A stretch of 64,000 bases of DNA from Hansfordia pulvinata (Eukaryota > Ascomycota > Sordariomycetes > Xylariales): contig BJKQ01000009.1 of assembly GCA_006538405.1 (NCBI GenBank), positions 1,622,001 to 1,686,000 on the forward strand, given 5' to 3'. The stretch's first letter is position 1; each line of letters starts with the position of its first letter. The notes under the pieces are model-generated. The model was not told the origin of the DNA, made no database searches, and saw nothing but the letters and a program-made list of their open reading frames with translations. This document shows, one piece after another, positions 32,900 through 45,655 of this stretch. Made by a program: the position numbers and the translations under genes.

Positions 32900-35172
32900 T
32901 CCGTAAGCGCCCCCGCCGCCACCCCCGGGGGGAGGAGGGGCTCGCCTGTCGGGCTAGCATCTATTCTTCGTTTGTTTGTCTCTGCGTGTCGGCGGTGGGC
33001 GGCTCCGTGCTTTCCCTTTCTTGTCTATACTGATGTGTAAGTCGGGACCACAATACTTGGGCTTACAGATCTCTTTTTTGCTGATTTGCTAATCAGGAAC
33101 TAGGGCTTACGAAGACGAAAGAGAGCGACTGTCAAAAACCCAGGGTCCGTCGTTCAGCATGGGCTTGCGGGCTATCGGCAGGGCTCTCATCAGCTTTGGT
33201 GGCAAGAAAGAGAAGAAGAAAAAGGGACCCTGTTCAGCTTGCCCCGGAAGGGGAGAAGCTGCCCGTCAGAATAGTCCCGACGTTACTTGATAATTGTTAA
33301 TGCTTGAATTCCCTTCACCACTACCCAACATGGCCGTCAGCCGCACCCGAATCGAACCCGTAAGTGGATCGCGCGCAATACACATTCGCAGACCCGTCGG
33401 TCAACAGTGGCCACGAGGACTGCGGCGAATGCATGGATGACAAGAGCCCCTGGATAGGAGGTAGGTACTTGCTCGTCTGTCTGACGCCCAGTCCATCGCG
33501 GGAGAAATTTTCCAAACCCACCGCTGGGCGGGTGGCGGGCGCGCGTGGCGGCGCGCGTCGAGCTTCGGGGTTTCCCGCTTACCAGCACCTGACCTGGCTT
33601 CCACTGGCTTACCTTTGAATCGCCGTGTCTTTGCCCGCACCAGGCTGCTCGCCGAGCAAGCCAGGCCTCAGCGGCGCATCTTTTCTCGTTCTCCTCTCGT
33701 CTATAAGCTAAGCGCAGAGCGGACGCATCTGGGGTGGGCGAGCGCGGGCCGGCAGCCGCTGGCGGCCGTCATCATTCCCCTCGCCTCGTGCAAGGTAGCA
33801 GAGGAAGAGAGTCTGCATTCGGCCGGATGGCATGTCGCCAGACTCGCCCGCCAAGATGCAATATATCCGGGAACCATAGCTGGCCGGGGGGGTTGGAATC
33901 ACGGCTTGCCTCATTGGCTTGACCTGGTGTTTCCCTTTTTTTTTTTTTCTGCTGTGAAATGCTTGAGTGTCGGCTGGGCATGCGACTGGGGGACAAGGAC
34001 GACGACACGCCCGAGGCAGAGGTTGATACAGTCCTCTGTTGCTTGCAGCGCCAAGCTCGACGGGACCCAGGATCTACGCGTCGCCCTCTCCCTTTCGAGC
34101 AGTTCTGAAGCCGTCCTCCGTCGCGGTCGGCTCCTTGGCGACGGGCTGCGTCGACGGGGGCAGAGGCCGAGTGCGACCCGGCGCCCATACGGGCGGATTC
34201 CCACTGCCGCCGGGGGCCTGCTGCCTCCCGCCTTATACACCACCGGGCGCCCGGGCTCGCGGGAAGTGGGCGCAGGGTCGTCCCGAGACCAACCCCCCCC
34301 CCCCCCCTTCTCTTCCTCGTGTCTCGGTTGGGGTGACCCTGACCAACGACTCGAACCTCATTGGCGGTTCCGGGACCATCCCCCCTGGCTTCTCGCTGCA
34401 ACCTCGATTGCGTGCGTGGCTCCCGGCTATAAAACACCAACACCAACAGCACGATGAGAGAGAGAGAGAAACCAAACCCGACGGCCCCATGCACGAGAAC
34501 TGCACCACCCGACGTGCTACGCTGGCCCGCAACACGGCGTCGCCGTGCAGGGCGCGCGCGCGCTCGGCCTTCCCCATGAGGCATGGAGGCAGCAGTCCGC
34601 ACCTAACTGCCCACCGTGCCAAGTCGGCACTCTCGTCGTCGTGATGGCCTCTATACTGTAGATAGATAGGTAGGCAGGCAGGTAGGTAGGTAGGTGGCGG
34701 GGTACACACTTATTCCTAATTCCCAGCGTCGCATGGGACGGCTCGCAAGAGGTTTCGATGCTCTTTGAAACCTGCTGCTTGGAGAGCCAAGAACTCGGAG
34801 CGGCTTCCCCCTTTCCAGATGCGGGCGTCCTCCTTTCACCGTAGCATCATCTCTCTGGCCGAATACCCGGCCGGATAGAGAAATGCTCGGGAGGTTGGCG
34901 GAGGTGGTCTGCCTCGCGAGGGCGCCGCAAGGCGTAGTGAGCCCTGCCCAAAGTGTCGTGTATATAAACGAGCAGCCCCGTCCCTTCAGAGGACGGGTTG
35001 TCGGGAGCCCAGAGACGAAAGCAAAGAGGGATAGCCAGACAGAAGTCTCCCCGTCTCTTGTTGCCTTCCATCACCTCTCTTCCTTGTTGGAAACCAAGCC
35101 GGCTTCTTTACCCACTTCTTCTCTCTTCCTCTTCCTCTCTCTCTATCGAGAGAGACTGCTCAGACTGCAGAG
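32900..35172. other. 2.3-kb intergenic region
   Basis: This includes the promoter of the dioxygenase gene. A GTATATAAACG TATA-like element lies at about 34960-34970, roughly 200 bases before its ATG. Also present are a 15-C run at 34293-34307 and a TAGG/CAGG tetranucleotide repeat at 34661-34694. Overlapping open frames at 33615-34644 lack features. Confidence 0.55.
34661..34694. repeat. (TAGG/CAGG)n tetranucleotide repeat
   Basis: A degenerate GATA/TAGG/CAGG tetranucleotide repeat about 34 bases long in intergenic sequence. It belongs to the TAGGTA motif class seen across the window. Confidence 0.9.
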
Positions 35173-36502
35173 ATGGTCAACTTCCTAGCCCTGTCAGGCC
35201 CCCTCCTCCTCGCCGCGGCCGCGTCGCTCGCCAGCTTCGCCGCGGCGCACCCGGGCGAGTCCCCGGAGCAGGCCAGGCGCGAGATGGCGGCTCAGCACGC
35301 CGCGCACCGCCACGTGGGCCGGAGCCTGCGGGCCTGCGCGTCGGACCCGGCGCACGCCGCCCGCCAGGAGCGCGCCGTCGCCCGCCGCGCCGCCACCGCC
35401 GAGCGCCTGCGGGCCGCCCGCGGGGTGCAGAAGAGTGAGTTTCTTCTTTCCTTCCCCCTCCCCTCTTTCTCTTGCAGGGGCCGCGTTTCGTTTCCCTCGA
35501 CTCTTTCTCTCTCTCTCCTCTCTTATGACTCAGGGGTTGAAGAGAAGGGAGAGAATGAGAGAATAGAGAAAGAAGAAGAAGAATAAGAAGAAGAAGGAGG
35601 AGGAGAGAATCACCCGACATAGTCCACTAACAAGCGGTACGAACAAAACAGGATCCACCAACGGCAAGCGTGACCAGGCGGCCCTGGAGAAGTGGGCTGC
35701 CATCTCGCACGACCAGTCGGCCGAGGGGTACGACCTCAGCACGCCGGTGGATGAGCTGTTCGCGGGCAACGCGTCGTGCTCGCTGGTGCCCGAGACGACC
35801 ATCGGCCCCTACTGGGTCAGCGGCGAGTACGTGCGTTCGGATATCGCGGACGGGCAGGCGGGCGTGCCGCTGCACCTGGACCTGCAATTCGTGGACGTGT
35901 CGAACTGCGGGGCGCTGACGGGCCTGATGGCGGACGTGTGGCACGCCAACTCGACGGGCTTCTACAGCGGGGTGGCGGGGTCGGGCGGGCTGGACACGAC
36001 GAACCACCGCGGGGCGCAGCCGACGGACGGCGACGGCGTGGCCGAGTTCGACACGACGTTCCCGGGCCACTACCAGGGACGGGCGGTGCACATCCACGTG
36101 CTGACGACGACAGGGGCGGCCACGTATGAGGCCAACGGGACGTACGACGGGGAGACGGGGGTGGCCTCGCACATCGGCCAGCTCTTCTTCGACCAGGCCC
36201 TCATCGAGGCCGTGGAGCTCACGAGCCCCTACGCCGACAACACTGCCGAGCTCCTGGCCAACACGGACGATGGGATCGCCGCCGGCGAGGCCACGGACGA
36301 GTACGACCTGTTCATGGACTACGTCCTGCTGGGCGAGACGCCCGCGGACGGCCTGCTGGCCTGGATCGTGGTCGGGGTCGACGGCGCCGCCGACCACAGC
36401 GACCAGGTCCAGGCCGCCGCCCACTACTACGAGGGCGGCGGCGTCGCCAACCCCGACGCCGGGGCGCCGCCTGGGGGGCCTGGGGGCCCGCCGCCTTCGT
36501 AA
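35173..36502 (+). CDS. Secreted intradiol (aromatic-ring) dioxygenase-like protein
   Basis: Intradiol dioxygenases use non-heme Fe(III) bound by two Tyr and two His to open catechol rings; secreted fungal members act on lignin-type aromatics. Exon 1 (35173-35434) encodes a signal peptide (MVNFLALSGPLLLAAAASLA) and an Arg/Ala/His-rich propeptide-like stretch (RREMAAQHAAHRHV). An unusually long 217-nt intron (35435-35651) carrying a GAAGAA-rich tract joins in phase 1 to STNGKRDQAALEKW. The core shows ETTIGPYWVSGEYVRSDI (first Tyr), LTGLMADVWHANSTGFYSG, and FPGHYQGRAVHIHV with the Tyr and two His ligands. Length is 370 residues, usual for the secreted subfamily, ending in a Gly/Pro-rich tail. 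The frame is intact. Confidence 0.9.
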
Positions 36503-38430
36503 GGGGGCTGTACTCGTGGGCTTTCTTTTCTTTTCTTTTTCTTTTCGGTCTCCTTCGTCGATCGGGGAGGGGAGTGGCTAGCTTCGCCTCCTGATTCTGC
36601 TTGTTGAGGTAGGGAGAGGAAGTGGTACTCTGCGATTTGTTTCTCGCTTGTGTGTCATGTGCCAAAAAAAAGAAAAAGACGACAAAAACTGGTTGGTCGA
36701 CGGAAAGGGGAAGCAGAGGGGTAGCTTGGGTGAGGCATTCAGAGTAGTTGGTGCGGCCCGGTGCGGCCTGGTGGACATGGGCCGGAATCCCTCAACAGCC
36801 AGCCCGTCCAAGCCTGAGCCTACTAAGACATGTGTGTAGTCAATAATCAGTCAGTATACGATGGCATCCAATGAAAATCAGGACCAACATATGTGCGTGC
36901 CCCTCAAGCTGGTTTCTTGGCTCCCAGGTTCGGCCGAGTACAGTACCTACCCACAGGCACATCATTGGACGGTACCTTAGCCCCGTCGCTGCCCTGTTGC
37001 AGGCCGCATTGGCACCGAGCAAACGGCAGAAATATGGACCTGTATACTCGTATTGACAAGATGTCGGCAGGTAAGACGAGTAGACAGACAGTCGGTCGTG
37101 TGGAGCGTGTGCATGTGGGCGCTTAGAGGCGTCTGAGGCGGCCAATTAGAGAACTTGATTGTTGGAGACTCTGTTGGTACACGGCCGCGTCCCTTTGGGT
37201 CACGATCGCCTCACTGGACGGCTTTTGAGCTTGCTCATAGGCAAACGGAGGGCGCTGTGTTGGCGATGAACGGTGGGTCTGGTCTCCCTGGCATCTCGCA
37301 GTGCAAGCGTCGACGATGGCAGGGTGGCATGCAGAGACCGAGACAGGCAGGCGCTGAGAAGGAGATATGGGTCAGGTAAACAATCGAACAGAGTACAGGG
37401 CTGGCTCCGTCACTTGCCAAGGCACATGCATACTATCATGAATCCCCAGGCGCCGATCCAGCTGGCCGGGTCGATTGGCTGGGTCCGTCAGGTAAGGTAC
37501 TCGTGAGGAGGTAGCAATGGCGAGGTGGATAGCTGTATTTGGTGCAAAATGATGTGTAGAAGTGAGAGTTTCCCGGACGGCCCAAAGTTAGCCATTACCG
37601 CCTGAATACCCCTCTTCACGGTCGGTCGCACCTTCCCACTCGTGAATGCTCCTCACGATATCAAGCTATCCGTACCTAAGGTATGTACCTAAGGTAGGTA
37701 CACAACAGGCGGGGGCGCGCTTACCTGCATCACAACCAACTCAGTCAGCAATGCCCTTCAGCCCGCCGAACTCCGCCGTGACCACTCTGTCGGTACCGCC
37801 AAGATGGGGCATTCCTGCAGAGCTGCTTTCTCAACGACAAACAAGCATTCCCAGGTAGCCTGCAGAAACTCCACCGCGCCGGCCGGGGAGCTCAACCCAT
37901 GCGGGCAGCGCCCAATCACCTCGGGGCGCGACGCTCGACAGCCCGCTCTTTTGACCACCAACTGCATATTCCCACGGACGGCAGATCGCATGTCGCGGAC
38001 AGCCCGGCCCTTGGGCGGCGGCTGCTCAGCCTGTCCCGTTCGAGCGAGTCTCCCGGTCCCGCATCGGCGGCGTTCCCGCTGCCAACGCCAGCGAGGCTCT
38101 GCCTAAAAGGGGCCACGATCGGCCGAGCCGACCCCCTGGATCCCCGTGCGAGCATCGTGGGCGGCGTGTGGATGCCAGGTTCCAAAGAGCAAGCCGGGAT
38201 GGAGGGGGAGGGCTGGTTGTGAGAGCACACACGTGAACCGTGGCCTTGGGAGCCTTTCCTTTTCCTCCCCCGGCACGAGCAGCATCTGCCCTGCACTCAA
38301 AAGCCGAGCCCTCCTCCCCTCGGTATTTCCTGCTGTTGGCCGACTCCGGTCTTTTCCATCTCTGCTGCCTTCATTTCATACTATAATGTTTGTCACAGTC
38401 TGCAGTCAGACGGGGGTGGAACGGGGCCTG
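36503..38430. other. 1.9-kb intergenic region
   Basis: No gene is supported. TACCTA/AGGTA motifs cluster at about 37674-37700 and near 36945. An upstream in-frame ATG of the lectin-like gene lies at 38386 and is a possible alternative start. Confidence 0.55.
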
Positions 38431-40724
38431 ATGCAACGGCCGGCCGCGCCTCTTGAACCCCTCCAACCCAGAGCCGCCGGGTGCTCCCTCTTGCGGCGGC
38501 TGCTGCTGCTGCTGCTGGCCAGCCCGGCGCAGGCCCGGTCTTGGAGCTCGTGGCTTCTCGACGGCACGCCCCAGCTGCTGCGCTACGACCAGGCCAGCGG
38601 CAACGTCTTCTACAGCCTTTGCAACAGCGTCGATGTCCCCATCTTCCCCGATGACGACACGGCGGCCCTCGAGCTGCCCATAGCCGCCCTGAACGGCACC
38701 AGTGCAAGTCACCCTTCCCCCCGCCCCTTTTTTTCTCCGACTTTTCGGCAACTGGCGAGAACTGACTCTTTGCGTGGGTGGACGGACACAGATCGCAGGC
38801 ACGGGGTACAAGAACGAAGACGGCACCACGGTACGCGTCAGCACCCGGTGCCTCCCCATACATATCGACCGGACAACACATCAGCTGACCTTTTTTTCTC
38901 TCTCTCTTCCCCCTCAAAACAGCTGACGGCCTTCTACCAAGAGCCCGACGGCGGCATCGTCGAGGCCATCTACGCGTGCAACGACACGACGGGCCGCTGG
39001 GCGCCGCGGCCGGGCCAGGCCTGGGTGGTGTCGGCGGGCATCCGGCCCAGAGTCGACCCGCAGCCGGGGACCGACCTGCAGGTGCTGAACCTGGGCGACC
39101 AGGACGGCCTGCGCGTGTACTACCGGGACCGGCGCAGCGGCGAGCCCGCGTCGGCGCGCTACCTGCCAGGCATCGGCGGCGGTGGCGGCGCAGCGGGCCG
39201 CTGGGACTACGAGGGCCGCGTCTTCGGGTACGCCGCCGTGGGCGACTCGCTGGCTGCCGCCTTCAAGTACAACGACCGCCTCGCCGCCGCCTTCACGTGC
39301 GACCTCGGGCCCAGCGCTGGCGAGTATCGCCAGGCCCTCGTGGTCAGCACCCTGGCGGGGGACCACTGGGAGAACCGTGAGTGCCTGCGCATCCCATCTT
39401 ACCTTGCCTTTCCTTGCAATATGCTGGATACGTGGTTTCAGTATCCCCCTTCACAACATGTTTCTTTTTCCCGTCACCTGCCCCTCCCCCCAACCTGAAA
39501 GCTGACCCGGCTCGCTCTCCCACTCACTCCCAGACATGGCCCCCTTCGACATGAAGACGGGGCAGATCCCGGCCGCGGACGGGGACACCGACAGGGGACG
39601 AGGAGGCGGGGGCGCCGCGCAGCTGAAGAAGCAGCTGTCGCGCCTGGGCCCGCTGACCAACTCGACACCGGCGGACGCGCCGCTGACCCTGACGGGCCCC
39701 GCGGGCTCGCGGCTCGAGGCGTTCACGGCGTCGTCGTCATCGTCATCGTCGGCGGGGAACCGGACACTGACGAAGACGACGCCCGTGGGGCTGGCGGTCG
39801 GCGGCGAGGGCGACGGGGTGATCAGCGTGTTCTACATGGGCACGGACCGGCTGCTGTACCAGCTTCGCCTGCTGGCGGAGGGCAACAGCAACAACACGCT
39901 GGAGAAGGTGGCGCGGCCCGACGAGGGCGCGGCGGCCCGCTGGCCGCCGGCGGACGAGGAGGGGGCCGACTTCGCGGTGGCGCACAACGCGTCCGACGGG
40001 CGGGTGTGGATCCACTACGCGTCCGGCGGGCGGGCCACGCAGGCGCACCGGTCCGCCGGGGGCCGCTGGGAGGCGGCTGTGGCGCTGCCGACGGTCGGGC
40101 CGCCGCTGGCGCCGGCGCCCTCCTCACCGGCAGGAGGGGAGGGGGAGGGGAGGCACCGCCGGGGGGCTGAGCAGCCTCGGGGCCAAGGTTGGGCTCGGGG
40201 TCGGGCTGGGCCTCGGGGTCCCGCTGGCGCTGGCGGCCTTGGCGGCGCGCGTGTGGGCGTTCAGCAGAAGGTCGCGGGAGGCGAGGAGGAGGGGGGTGGG
40301 AGGAGGAGAGGTCCCGGACGACGCCGCGGGGTGGAAGCAGAAGAACCACCATTACCTCCAGGGCGGCGCGATGCAGTACGGCGGGGGGACTGGGGAGGAG
40401 GGGTTCGTTTCGCCAGCGCCGACGTACACGTCCGGGGGCGGCGCGTGGGGCGGCGGCGACGGCGGCGGGGGTTACTGGGTGCATGGGCGGTGGGTGCCAG
40501 TGGACATGCGGCCGCCGTACCTCAAGGCAGACGGGCATTGGCAGCCGGGGGGGCCGCCGCTGTCGTCGGAGCTGGCGGCGCCGCACCGGGAGCTAGGCCG
40601 GGCGCACGAAATGTCGGGCGAGGCGCGCACGCTGGAGATGCCCGGCGACGGGCTCAGGCACGAGATGCCGGAGGGAAACCAAGGCGGGAACGGAGGCCCG
40701 AGACCCGTAGCCGGCACCAAGTGA
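38431..40724 (+). CDS. Lectin-like (fucose-specific-lectin/beta-propeller type) membrane protein with C-terminal TM
   Basis: The start is MQRPAAPLEPLQPRAAGCSL plus a hydrophobic signal; an in-frame ATG at 38386 is the alternative. The ectodomain has repeated blades of about 45-60 residues with patterns such as YDQASGNVFYSLC, LTAFYQEPDGGIVEAIYACN, DLQVLNLGDQDGLRVYYRD, GVISVFYMGTDRLLYQLRL and GRVWIHYASG, as in fungal fucose-specific lectins. Exons are 38431 to 38701 or 38703, 38792 or 38799 to 38830, 38923-39376 and 39534-40724. The last exon changes frame near 40140-40160, in a G-rich run, to reach a TM (LGVGLGLGVPLALAALAARV), a basic stop-transfer and a Gly/Pro/Tyr-rich tail. Lectin activity is inferred only from the repeat pattern. 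Confidence 0.6.
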
Positions 40725-41785
40725 AGGTCGCTGACGGGCCTGAGTGAGAAGCAGTCGGAAGAGCGCGATGCTTTAGAGATGAGTGGATACCTAGCGTATA
40801 CCCAATGATTACCTTAATTTCTGTATACCTTGCATACATGCAGCCAATTACTCGTGATTGCACCTGTTGTCCCGTGAGGCGAGGTGGATGTCGTCAGTGC
40901 AGAGTAATAAGTGGCACGGTCTGGTGTTAAGGTGTGCACTTATAATCGTATTAGTCAGTGGACGCGTTGGCTAGAATTTCTGCTTTGAACTCGGACCCCA
41001 GAGTGCCCAGCAATCGGGTGAGGTACGCGTATCTACCGAGGTACATAAGCCAAGACGAGACCCCTGCTCTGGACACGCACTCCACTTATTAGGTAGGTAC
41101 TTTAGGTAGGCCCTGGAGCCCAAAATAGCAGCGGCTCTTGCGGTCGAGAGCGTCCACCTCAGCTATTGGATGGATCAGTCTCACTAGAATGTACCTACCT
41201 ATACTCGCACGGGCTATCTGTACTTCGTCCCCACGGGCTGCTTGCAGCAGTCGATTGCTCGCGTGGGTGCAGCAGGATCGGCGCCGCCCTGGAACGCGGA
41301 ATGCCCTTCATCGACTGCACGTCTCGGCGGCCGTTGATTTGATGTGGCCTTTTGAGCCGGACCCTGCCAATCCGCCACCGCCAGTCAAAGCCGCAACCCA
41401 CGTCATTTGACGGTAGTCACGAGCCTCGCCCTCCTGCCAACGTCTACTGCCACTGCACCTGCACTGAAGCCAGAACCTGAGTGAGGCCCTGCATACCAGG
41501 CACCTAACCAACACTACCAGGTACGCAACACGGTACTCGATCAAACGCACGGCCCAGCTTCAATTGCGTCGCCCACCTCTACCTGAGGTACGCCAACCCA
41601 GAGATCGCCGAACTCCGGCACAGGTCACCGCCGCCCCTCGACATCACCAACAACACACACCACCGACGCCAACTTCACAGCACCTCCGACTTGCCCGCCT
41701 GCATATCCCTGCGCAGCACTCTCTCTCGCCCCGGCCAAGATGATCCTGGCCGCGCCGTACTGGCTCCCTTTTTCGTGATTTCGAC
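40725..41785. other. Intergenic 1-kb spacer
   Basis: This holds the EMP65 promoter and leader. TAGGTAGGTAC-type motifs lie at about 41090-41110, 41190-41200 and 41580. No gene is supported. Confidence 0.6.
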
Positions 41786-44700
41786 ATGCCCGAATTCCTC
41801 GACTCCGACAGCGAGGCCGGTCGCGGTCGCCCTCCCGCTTCCGTCGATGCCGCCCCCCGCGCCGCTGCGCCCGGCCCCCGCGATCCCTGGCCGCCCGGTC
41901 CGCCAACCAACAACGCCTCGGAAACCGCTGCTACAGGCCAGCTCAGAGAGAGAGACCCGTTGCTCGGCGCCACTTCAACCTCAAGCACGGCCGCCGCCCG
42001 CCGGAAAGACGCGCCGCCGCCCCCTCCTTCCTTGAGAACCGATCCCTTTCCCGACCTCGAGATCACCGCCTCCTCGCCCAGCCCGCTCACCCAGGGCCCC
42101 CACGCAGCTCTCTCTGCTCAGTCTCTCTCCCAGGCCACCAACGTCCCGATCTCGAACGGCGTCAACGGCCACGGCCACGGCCATCCCCCAGTCCAACGCC
42201 GCCATTCGCGGCGCCAATCCGTCAGCAGCAACGCCAACTCTGTCTCCTCCGCCCATGACCCTGACGCAGGTCTCTACTCCTCCGCCGTTTCCGACACCCC
42301 CGATCCGCCTTCACCGACCCAGTCCAAGTCCGCGACCGCCCCTGCCACTTCTCTCAAGTCGCGCACCCCTTCAGGCTCCAACAGGAGAGACCCCCCTGAG
42401 AATGTGAGGAAGCTATCCGCCTCGCAGATGCAGGCCCTCACCTCGGCTCCCGATTCTCTACCCATCGCCATTGTCCCTCCGCCTCCCAACTACAAGCCCA
42501 ACGGCGGCGAGTATCCCATGTCTGCCAGTCTCGCGGAAACCGCCAACCGCCCTTCCATGGCCGAGCAGCTCAACACGTCCATATTGAACAACGCGGTCGC
42601 TCCTCTTCCGCATGCCCTTGGCAGGCATGCCTCGATTCCTAACGGCGCCCTTTCCGAGCCTCAGCCTCGCCATGATGGCGCACGAGTTTCCCATGATTTC
42701 CGACGCCCCGGCTCAACGCGCACCTTGTCTACGCCCCCAGCAAACCGCAGGCTGTCCGCGTCGGCCACGTCTTTGGCTGCTTCCGCGCCCACTGGCACTC
42801 GGCGAAACTCGTTTAACCCTACAGCTAAACCCCCACCACTCAACCTTGGCTCCACCACCGGCAATGGGCCCCTGACCAACCCGTCGAAGCACCCGGCGAC
42901 CCCCAAGAGGGTAACGACAATGTCCTCCTCGAACGCTCCGGACCGCCGTGAACCCATCTCTGCGCCTTCCGCATCTTCCATGCTGCCTCCTTTACCGGTC
43001 CCGCCGTTGTCGCTGCCCACGCATCTGCAGCTTGAGCTCGCTGGACAGAGGCCTAGTCCGCTCTATATCCACCATTCTCAGTCAGCTGACATGCCCTACG
43101 AATCCAGCGCCGTCAAGTTTGAACGTCTCTTCAACGCTTTACTGCTGCCTCCATATCTGGAGCAGCTCTTATGGTTTGGCACCTTCGCCTGCTTGGATGC
43201 CTGGCTCTACACCTTCACAATCTTGCCCATGAGGTTCATCATTGCCATCGGCGAGCTTCTGCGCTGGTGGGGTTATGTCATCTGGAAAGAAACCCGGTGG
43301 GTCGTGGCTTTCGTCTGGGAAGGGATATGGCGATTCTGGCGCAGGACGTCGCTTGGGACGTCCCCCGACCGGGAGACCAGCCACGCCTCTGGAGAGGCCG
43401 ACAGCAGCCGCATCCGACCTAAAGACCCTAGTGGCTCGTGGACACGCCAGAATAATGCGCCCGCGCCTCAGAATGGAAACGCCATGTCGAGTAGCCTGGA
43501 CAACAACTCCCGCCCAAATGGAAACGGCGTCTTCCATCCACCAAAGCATGCCATGCCCAAGTCCGGGACGTTGCGTCATCGTAGGACGAAGTCGCTTCCC
43601 TCCAACCTGACGTCTTATCACAAGGCCGATCTCTTGCAGGGATCCATCATCATCTGCAGCGCGCTCGCCCTGATGAACCTGGATGCCAGTCGAATGTATC
43701 ACTTTATCCGGGCCCAGTCCTCGATGAAACTCTATGTGATTTACAATATCCTCGAGGTAAGTCACCGCGGTTTTTGGGGCAATGGCGCAGTCTTGACGGT
43801 CCAGCTAATATAAGAAAAGGTTGGCGATCGACTCCTCTCGGCCGTTGGCCAAGACATCCTTGAATGTCTATTCAGTGACGAGACCCTGTCTAGGAACAGC
43901 TTTGGCCGATCCAAGCTACTGTTACCTTTCGGCATGTTTGTGCTCTCGCTCTTCTACAACGTCATCCATGTCTTGTGCCTCTTCTATCAGGTCATAACAC
44001 TCAATGTCGCTGTGAACTCGTACTCGAACTCACTGCTCACCCTTTTGATTTCCAACCAATTCGTCGAAATCAAAGGCGCTGTCTTCAAGAAGATTGAGAA
44101 GGAGAATCTATTCCAGCTCACGTGCGCAGACGTCGTTGAGAGGTTTCAGCTGTGGGTGATTCTGCTCATCATCGGCATGCGCAACATTGTGGAAGTTGGC
44201 GGCATATCGGTGCCAGGGGCCGGCTCGGAAATGGACGGCGTCCCTGCGGGTGCCGGCCCCCTCCATACCAATTCGATCCTACCCGCCAGCTTCAAGGTGC
44301 TGCCGTCTTGGCTGCAGTCTGGCGAGGTCCTGTCACCTTTTGTTGTTGTCCTGGGCGTCGAAATGCTGGTCGACTGGATCAAGCATGCGTACATTAACAA
44401 GTTCAACAACGTGAAGCCAACGATATACGCGCGGATGCTCGACATTTTGTGCAAGGACTATTACACCAACGTGAGTGCCAACTTCCATTCCGAGTGCCAG
44501 TGCAGTGCTCACTTCCCCCCTTTATGCCAACGCTAACTGTTCATTAGGCTTTTGGCACGCCTACGCTTACCCGCAGAATCGGCTTGCCCCTCATCCCCTT
44601 ATCCTGTCTCTTCATTCGAGCCTCGAGCCAGATCTATCACATGTTCTTATCCACCCATCTGCCGCCACCTTTGCCCACCGAGACCCTGGACCTGTCGGTT

Positions 44701-45216
44701 GAGTCGTCAACGCCCTCATCACCAGCTATGGTGGCAGCTCTCGAACGATTGGACACTCTGATCCGCGGTGCTCTGGGCCGTGCCGTCTATGGCTCGCCTG
44801 ATGGACCCTCGCATCCCCGATCTTCCTGGACCTTTTCCTCCGATGACGCCATTGCCCTTTTCACCATGCTTCTTTTCTTCTTCCTGGCCTGGATCGTCCT
44901 CCTCATCGTGAAGCTGTTGCTTGGCATGGTTCTTCTGCACTATTCTCGTGGCCGTTATGCGGCCATGCAGGCACGCGAAGCCTCTGGAAACGAGAGCGCC
45001 GGATTCGCACAGCCCGGGAAGCGTATAGGTCCATTTGGGGCCACAGAGGTGGGCGACAACCGCCGCAAGTGGCTGTACGAAGATGACCCCGACGGTCTGA
45101 AGCGGATGCGGGACCGTGAGCGGAAGACTGATGAGAAGTTGAAAGAGAAGGGAGGGGACGACGGGATGTCCAAAGTTGTCCGATACGAAATGGGAGCTTC
45201 GAAGAGGATATGGTAA
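41786..45216 (+). CDS. EMP65: ER membrane protein 65 / TAPT1 family protein
   Basis: This TAPT1/CMV-receptor (DUF747) family protein is a multi-pass ER membrane protein; yeast Emp65 associates with Slp1 in folding-related quality control. Exons 41786-43756, 43820-44470 and 44548-45216 are all phase 0. The 63-nt and 77-nt introns have GTAAGT/GTGAGT donors and GCTAATA/GCTAACT branch sites. About 440 disordered Ser/Pro/Thr-rich residues precede the conserved core. That core includes KFERLFNALLLPPYLEQLLWFGTF, YHKADLLQGSIIICSALALMNLD (family start motif), LYVIYNILEVGDRLLSAVGQDI, VNSYSNSLLTLLISNQFVEIKG, FQLWVILLIIGMRNIVE and VVLGVEMLVDWIKHAYINKFN. The C-terminus has one more strong TM (FTMLLFFFLAWIVLLIVKLL). 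It is 1096 residues with an intact frame. Confidence 0.95.
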
Positions 45217-45655
45217 AGCGGCTCTTCGCCAGGCCGTCGACATCTCATCGGTCTTGTCCAGTATCGAAGCTGGACGAGCCTGACTGTAAGCTTACGTGGT
45301 TCTGTGGCGGTGTACGAAGTCCATGCCCTGTATTTTAGCCTGAGCATTGATTTGTGGCTGGTCATTCGCATCTGGTTTCAGCGAATACTGCATCACATGG
45401 CGTTTCGACGATAGGATTCCATCCTTCCGGATGAGTTAGACAATATTACCCATACACGAATTGCATGGTTTATCAGCAGCTTCTCCGAGTTGAACCATGA
45501 CTTATTTGACGCCAATGTATATGCTACTCAATGGCGAGGGTTTGGGCGTACAACAACTTGCCTTCAAGACCTATACTATTCGTCACTTAAATGTACGTGG
45601 AGCAGATGGAAAGCCAATCGCGCAAGCGGCTTGCTGCCATGGTACAAAAAAATTG
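45217..45655. other. 3' flank of EMP65
   Basis: This contains the EMP65 3' UTR and then the downstream side of the tRNA-Val gene. No other feature is seen. Confidence 0.6.
45646..45652 (-). terminator. Pol III terminator of tRNA-Val
   Basis: A run of seven T on the minus strand lies a few bases downstream of the tRNA discriminator base, as expected for RNA polymerase III termination. Confidence 0.85.

Noticed and set aside
33340..33375. Possible tRNA T-arm (GGGTTCGATTC on the minus strand)
   Set aside because: The flanking bases do not form a T stem and no acceptor or anticodon stem fits.
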